Assembly: GCA_037443685.1 (NCBI GenBank)
Contig: JBBINX010000089.1
Coordinates: 1 to 8,499, forward strand
Source: JAHJRJ01 sp037443685
Lineage (GTDB): Bacteria > Bacteroidota > Ignavibacteria > UBA10030 > BY39
Direction of reading: 5' to 3'
DNA length: 8,499 nt
Both the position numbers and the translations under genes were made by a program. Within the stretch, counting starts at the first letter, position 1. Each line of letters starts with the position of its first letter. Of this stretch, positions 5,569 to 8,499 are shown piece by piece. The notes below the pieces were generated by a model that ran no database searches, was not told the origin of the DNA, and saw nothing but the letters and a program-made list of their open reading frames with translations.

Positions 5569-7770
5569 TTATGCAGCCCTTTCTATTGTTACAAAATTGA
5601 GATGCTGAGCAGTACCGCCCATTATCGGATCGATTTTGTATTTGGTAACGAGTTGGTTATCGTTTGCACCAAGTCCGCGTGAACGCACAAAACCTTTTGA
5701 TGTATGTCCAAAACCGTGGACGATATAAACACAATCCTGCCGAATCCGTTCAGTGGCTTTCACCATAATTTTGTTGCTTCGCACTCCCTCTTGGTTAACG
5801 AGTACAACATAATCACCCGATTTCAATTCTAATTTATCGGCAACAAATCTATTTAACCAAACCTCGTTTTCTTTCATCATATCAAAAAGGATTGGATTCG
5901 ATTGAGTACGACCGAATGAATGAACGGGACTCCTTCCGAAAAGCAATCGGAAGTAACCGGGAGGTGGTTCTTCGTGTTTGCGATATCGAGGAACAGGATC
6001 AAGACCGTATGCAGCAAGCTGTTCAGAATATAATTCGATTTTCCCTGACGGAGTCGGAAATTCAGGTGGGACGCCTTCATCAAAATAGATTGGCTGTCTG
6101 TCGCCTTTAATTAAGCCGACTTTTTTTAACTGTTCTATACTGTAACCGCTCCTCTTGAGTCGGGTGTCGAGATAATCTTCTATATTTTCCCAAGGAAAAT
6201 ATTTTTCAAGTCCTAATTTTTCACTTAACCGTTTTGCTATCCACCAACCCGGCTTAGTTTCGTATGCCGGTTCTAAAACGGGTTGACGAATCGCCACAAA
6301 TGGTTCTTTAAAGAATTCCACATTCAAGTCGTCATATCTTTCAAGATATGTTGCTTCAGGTAAAACAACGTCAGCCCACCCGGTAATTTCACTTGGTAAT
6401 GTTTCTACTACTACCATCAAATCTAAATTCTGGATTGCTTTGATTGTCTCATCTTCATTAGGTAAAGTGAACATCAAATTTGTTGCATATACAAACCAGC
6501 CTTTGATAGGATAGGGCTTACCTGAAATAGTTGCTTCGCGTATCCCCGTTGTAATAGTTTCGTGAGCGAATGGATATTTATTGTTCGGGTTATCAACTTT
6601 CCCTTTTTCGGAATGAGGATATTCAGGATAGGGATATGAAGCAATATCCAGACTTACTGGAGAGAAGAAGCCACCTTTTCGACCCCAACTTCCCATTAGT
6701 GCGTTAAGTATTGCGATTGCGCGACTTCGTTGTGAATCGTCACCATACCAGGTTACGTGGCGTCCCGGATGTATGAGGGTTGCAGGTTTGTAGCGAGCCA
6801 TCTCGCGTGCAGTCTCGCGAATTAATTCTGCTTTAATACCAGTTATCGGATAAGCCCATTTCGGTGTATTGTTTACAACAGCTTGTTTAAGTTTATCCAG
6901 ACCGATCGCATACTTGTTTATGTAAACTTTGTCGTACAACTCTTCGTTCACGATCACGTTTATCCAGGCAAGGATGAGTGCGATGTCGGTGCCGGGTTTA
7001 ATCGGGAACCACCAATCGGCTTTACTTGCGGCTACCGAGTGTCGTGGATCGACTACCAAGATTTTTGTGCCTCGTTCTATTGCAGCGGAAAATTCCTGAA
7101 CTTGTGTATTGTGCATATTCTCGCCGAGATGCGTGCCGATTAGCACAAGGAATTTTGAATTTTCGATATCCGTCCTTTCAGGCGAGCCGACATCATCACC
7201 GAATGTCAAACGGAAACCCACATCGCGCGGTCCACGGCATTGAGCAAAAGATGGTGCAGCGAGATTTGGACTTCCAAAAGCTTTCAACAAATGTTTGAAA
7301 AAGTTTCCACCGATACCGTGAGAAAATAAAGCTACCGCTTCTGGTCCGTATTCGGTTTTTATTTTATTCATTTTATCAGCGATAAATGTAAATGCCTCGT
7401 CCCAGGTTACTTCAACCCATTCCTCTTGTCCACGATTATTTTTTCGCATTAATGGTTTACGCAGTCTGTCAGGGTCGTAGTAAGAGCCAACGCCACCTGT
7501 TCCACGCGGACAGAGTCTTCCTTTGCTCATCGGGTCTATCGGGTTTCCTTCAATCTTCCATAGCTTGCCGTCTTTTACTGTTGCTATGGCATTACATTTC
7601 CAGAAACATAAATCGCAATATGTTGGAATTGTATAGATTCCCTTTTGAGGAATGGTGTTCGAAATTTTTACTCCCTGTTGAGTAAATTTATATAACGCTC
7701 CGGCAGTAACCGCTACACCGGCAGTAGCGGCGCCGACCTTTAAAAATCTTCTTCTTGAAATTGAATTCAT
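5569..7770 (-). CDS. psrA: Tat-exported molybdopterin oxidoreductase, polysulfide/thiosulfate reductase type
   Basis: This 733-residue catalytic subunit belongs to the DMSO reductase superfamily and should carry Mo- or W-bisPGD. The N-terminus MNSISRRRFLKVGAA is a twin-arginine signal, followed by an alanine-rich hydrophobic stretch (13-26), so the mature enzyme faces the periplasm. C52, C55, C59 and C87 bind the 4Fe-4S cluster (motif CDLCFWKC and a later RLCPRG). In SFAQCRGPRD, C178 is the likely molybdenum ligand; Cys at this place fits the PsrA/PhsA branch. Cofactor-binding stretches include GTHLGEN (212-218), a WYGDDSQRSRA segment and the SEITGWADVVLPEATYLE segment. AAGGGA lies 5 nt before the ATG. 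The gene begins 12 bp after the merR stop. With the FeS and NrfD subunits it forms a Psr/Phs-type respiratory complex. Neighbouring sulfur genes favour polysulfide or thiosulfate, but tetrathionate or another oxyanion cannot be excluded. Confidence 0.93.
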   Translation of the reverse strand: MNSISRRRFLKVGAATAGVAVTAGALYKFTQQGVKISNTIPQKGIYTIPTYCDLCFWKCNAIATVKDGKLWKIEGNPIDPMSKGRLCPRGTGGVGSYYDPDRLRKPLMRKNNRGQEEWVEVTWDEAFTFIADKMNKIKTEYGPEAVALFSHGIGGNFFKHLLKAFGSPNLAAPSFAQCRGPRDVGFRLTFGDDVGSPERTDIENSKFLVLIGTHLGENMHNTQVQEFSAAIERGTKILVVDPRHSVAASKADWWFPIKPGTDIALILAWINVIVNEELYDKVYINKYAIGLDKLKQAVVNNTPKWAYPITGIKAELIRETAREMARYKPATLIHPGRHVTWYGDDSQRSRAIAILNALMGSWGRKGGFFSPVSLDIASYPYPEYPHSEKGKVDNPNNKYPFAHETITTGIREATISGKPYPIKGWFVYATNLMFTLPNEDETIKAIQNLDLMVVVETLPSEITGWADVVLPEATYLERYDDLNVEFFKEPFVAIRQPVLEPAYETKPGWWIAKRLSEKLGLEKYFPWENIEDYLDTRLKRSGYSIEQLKKVGLIKGDRQPIYFDEGVPPEFPTPSGKIELYSEQLAAYGLDPVPRYRKHEEPPPGYFRLLFGRSPVHSFGRTQSNPILFDMMKENEVWLNRFVADKLELKSGDYVVLVNQEGVRSNKIMVKATERIRQDCVYIVHGFGHTSKGFVRSRGLGANDNQLVTKYKIDPIMGGTAQHLNFVTIERAA

Positions 7771-7782
7771 CTATTTCCCTTT

Positions 7783-8241
7783 TTATAATTCAATGTGTTC
7801 AACTTGATTCAATATTTGTTTAAGACTTGCACAGTTTGAAACCTTTAAATAAACCGGGCATAACCTGCAATTCGAATTCTCACATCCATTCGAAGTTTCT
7901 TTTTGTAACCAACACGGCTGTGTATAATCGGTGAAGGCTTTGCAAGTCTGTCGATCTTCTTTTGAACAATTTTTAATAGCCCAGCAAGGAATTAACGCTA
8001 ACATTCGTTTTATTCCTACAATACTAATTTTTTCTTCACTGATCATTTTACGGATACAGCGGATTCGTTCGATGTCCGCTTCGGAATAAAGTCTATGCAG
8101 CGAGCTTTTTTTAAAAGGAAGAACAAGTCCTTCCGACTCATACTGTCGTAGCATTTGAACAGATACCCCGATTAAATTGGCAGCAGCGCCAATCGTATAC
8201 GTCGGTTCGTTTGATGTGTTAATATAAGTTTTTTTCGACAT
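7783..8241 (-). CDS. MerR-family regulator with cysteine-rich two-CW-type C-terminal domain
   Basis: The protein is 152 residues. Residues 14-82 are a MerR winged helix-turn-helix: YTIGAAANLIGVSVQMLRQY, then an ESEGL turn and HRLYSEADIERIRCIRKM. The dimerisation coiled coil normally found after the DNA-binding domain is replaced by a compact Cys-rich domain (86-137) with eight cysteines: C86, C92, C100, C110, C120, C125, C128 and C137. Two of them form CW pairs (CWAIKNC and PCWL), resembling the two-CW domain seen in other signalling proteins. C62 lies in the HTH domain. The Cys set could bind an Fe-S cluster or metal, or form disulfides. Its stop is 12 bp before psrA, so it is probably the first gene of the operon and regulates it and itself. 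The ATG at 8241 precedes MSKK; no strong Shine-Dalgarno sequence is seen. The inducer is unknown. Confidence 0.88.
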   Translation of the reverse strand: MSKKTYINTSNEPTYTIGAAANLIGVSVQMLRQYESEGLVLPFKKSSLHRLYSEADIERIRCIRKMISEEKISIVGIKRMLALIPCWAIKNCSKEDRQTCKAFTDYTQPCWLQKETSNGCENSNCRLCPVYLKVSNCASLKQILNQVEHIEL

Positions 8242-8426
8242 AAATAAAATCTACAGTTATAATTATCAGATATAATGCCAGAGGAAATTATGCATTTATT
8301 GATATATTTTGAGGAATAATAGGATAATTATTTTTATTTTTGAGATTTATTGAGGAACGTTTTCTCGATAATTGGAAATGTCAAGGAATGAATGGATTTG
8401 GAGTTTATTTTGTGGAATATAATAAC
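8242..8426. promoter_or_regulatory. AT-rich gene-free region, probable operon promoter/operator
   Basis: No coding sequence is seen here. On the minus strand a perfect TTGACA lies at 8384-8379, but no good -10 element follows at 16-20 nt. TTCCTC occurs three times on the minus strand (8357-8352, 8316-8311 and 8286-8281). Partly repeated AATAAA and AATTAT words lie between the copies, and the palindrome ATAATTAT occurs twice (8257-8264, 8323-8330). These could be regulator sites for the MerR protein; this is tentative. The true promoter could not be fixed by eye. Confidence 0.35.
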
Positions 8427-8457
8427 GGCGTGAAAAAGTATATGACTTTTTCACGCC
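8427..8457. repeat. Perfect 13-bp inverted repeat (hairpin), possible terminator of an off-window gene
   Basis: GGCGTGAAAAAGT (8427-8439) and ACTTTTTCACGCC (8445-8457) pair perfectly around the loop ATATG. It would be a very stable hairpin on either strand. Neither side carries a clear U-tract right after the stem, though the A/T run inside the stem gives T-runs on both strands. It could be a terminator for a gene beyond the right edge or a boundary hairpin upstream of the merR-psr operon. The last 42 bases (8458-8499) show nothing recognisable. Confidence 0.55.
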
Positions 8458-8499
8458 ATCAGCATTTTAACTCAAGAAGTTTTTAAAATATTTTCAATT

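Noticed and set aside
8263..8281. Possible sigma54 (-24/-12) promoter, minus-strand TGGCATTATATCTGA
   Set aside because: The -24 GG is present but the essential -12 GC reads GA, and the rest of the -12 element does not fit.
8299..8328. Possible plus-strand promoter TTGATA-18-GATAAT leading to a small RNA ending at the 8427-8457 hairpin
   Set aside because: The elements are AT-rich and easily found by chance, no U-tract follows the hairpin, and no plus-strand gene starts before the window edge.
1..8499. CRISPR arrays, tRNA or rRNA genes, insertion sequences or attachment sites
   Set aside because: No regularly spaced repeats, cloverleaf-like segments, transposase-like frames or terminal inverted repeats were seen on either strand.

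Overview
The window holds a respiratory molybdoenzyme operon and, on the same strand, the genes that start synthesis of its cofactor. All recognisable genes lie on the minus strand, so the reading order runs from the right end to the left. The DNA is AT-rich and the genes are packed with 1-30 bp gaps or short overlaps. Shine-Dalgarno-like AGGAG/GGAG sequences precede several starts. The MoaC-MoaB fusion, the base composition and the gene style suggest an anaerobic or facultative bacterium, perhaps of the Bacteroidota/Ignavibacteria (FCB) group. That placement is inference only, because no rRNA or other phylogenetic marker is present.

Right to left: positions 8242-8499 carry no gene but contain a perfect 13-bp hairpin and a likely promoter/operator region. 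Next is a MerR-type regulator with a cysteine-rich C-terminal half (7783-8241). It is followed by a tight cluster: a Tat-exported molybdopterin oxidoreductase of the polysulfide/thiosulfate reductase type (5569-7770), a four-cluster ferredoxin subunit (5016-5567), and an NrfD/PsrC membrane subunit (4091-5023). After these come two half-size YeeE/YedE sulfur transporters (3525-4061 and 2932-3528) and an exported rhodanese-like protein whose active-site Cys is replaced by Ser (2339-2929).

The 403-bp gap after the rhodanese gene holds a sigma70-like promoter, a structured leader that matches the molybdenum cofactor (Moco) riboswitch layout, and an intrinsic-terminator-like hairpin. An 8-9 bp alternative pairing between the aptamer's closing strand and the terminator region suggests a ligand-driven OFF switch. 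Below it lie moaA (949-1935) and a moaC-moaB fusion (1-871, cut by the window edge).

Working model: the MerR protein senses a redox, sulfur or metal signal and controls a periplasm-facing PsrABC-like reductase for polysulfide, thiosulfate or a related sulfur compound. The YeeE/YedE pair and the rhodanese-like protein would handle sulfane sulfur. The moaA-moaCB unit supplies pterin precursor for the catalytic subunit and is shut down when Moco is plentiful. The substrate is not proven by sequence.
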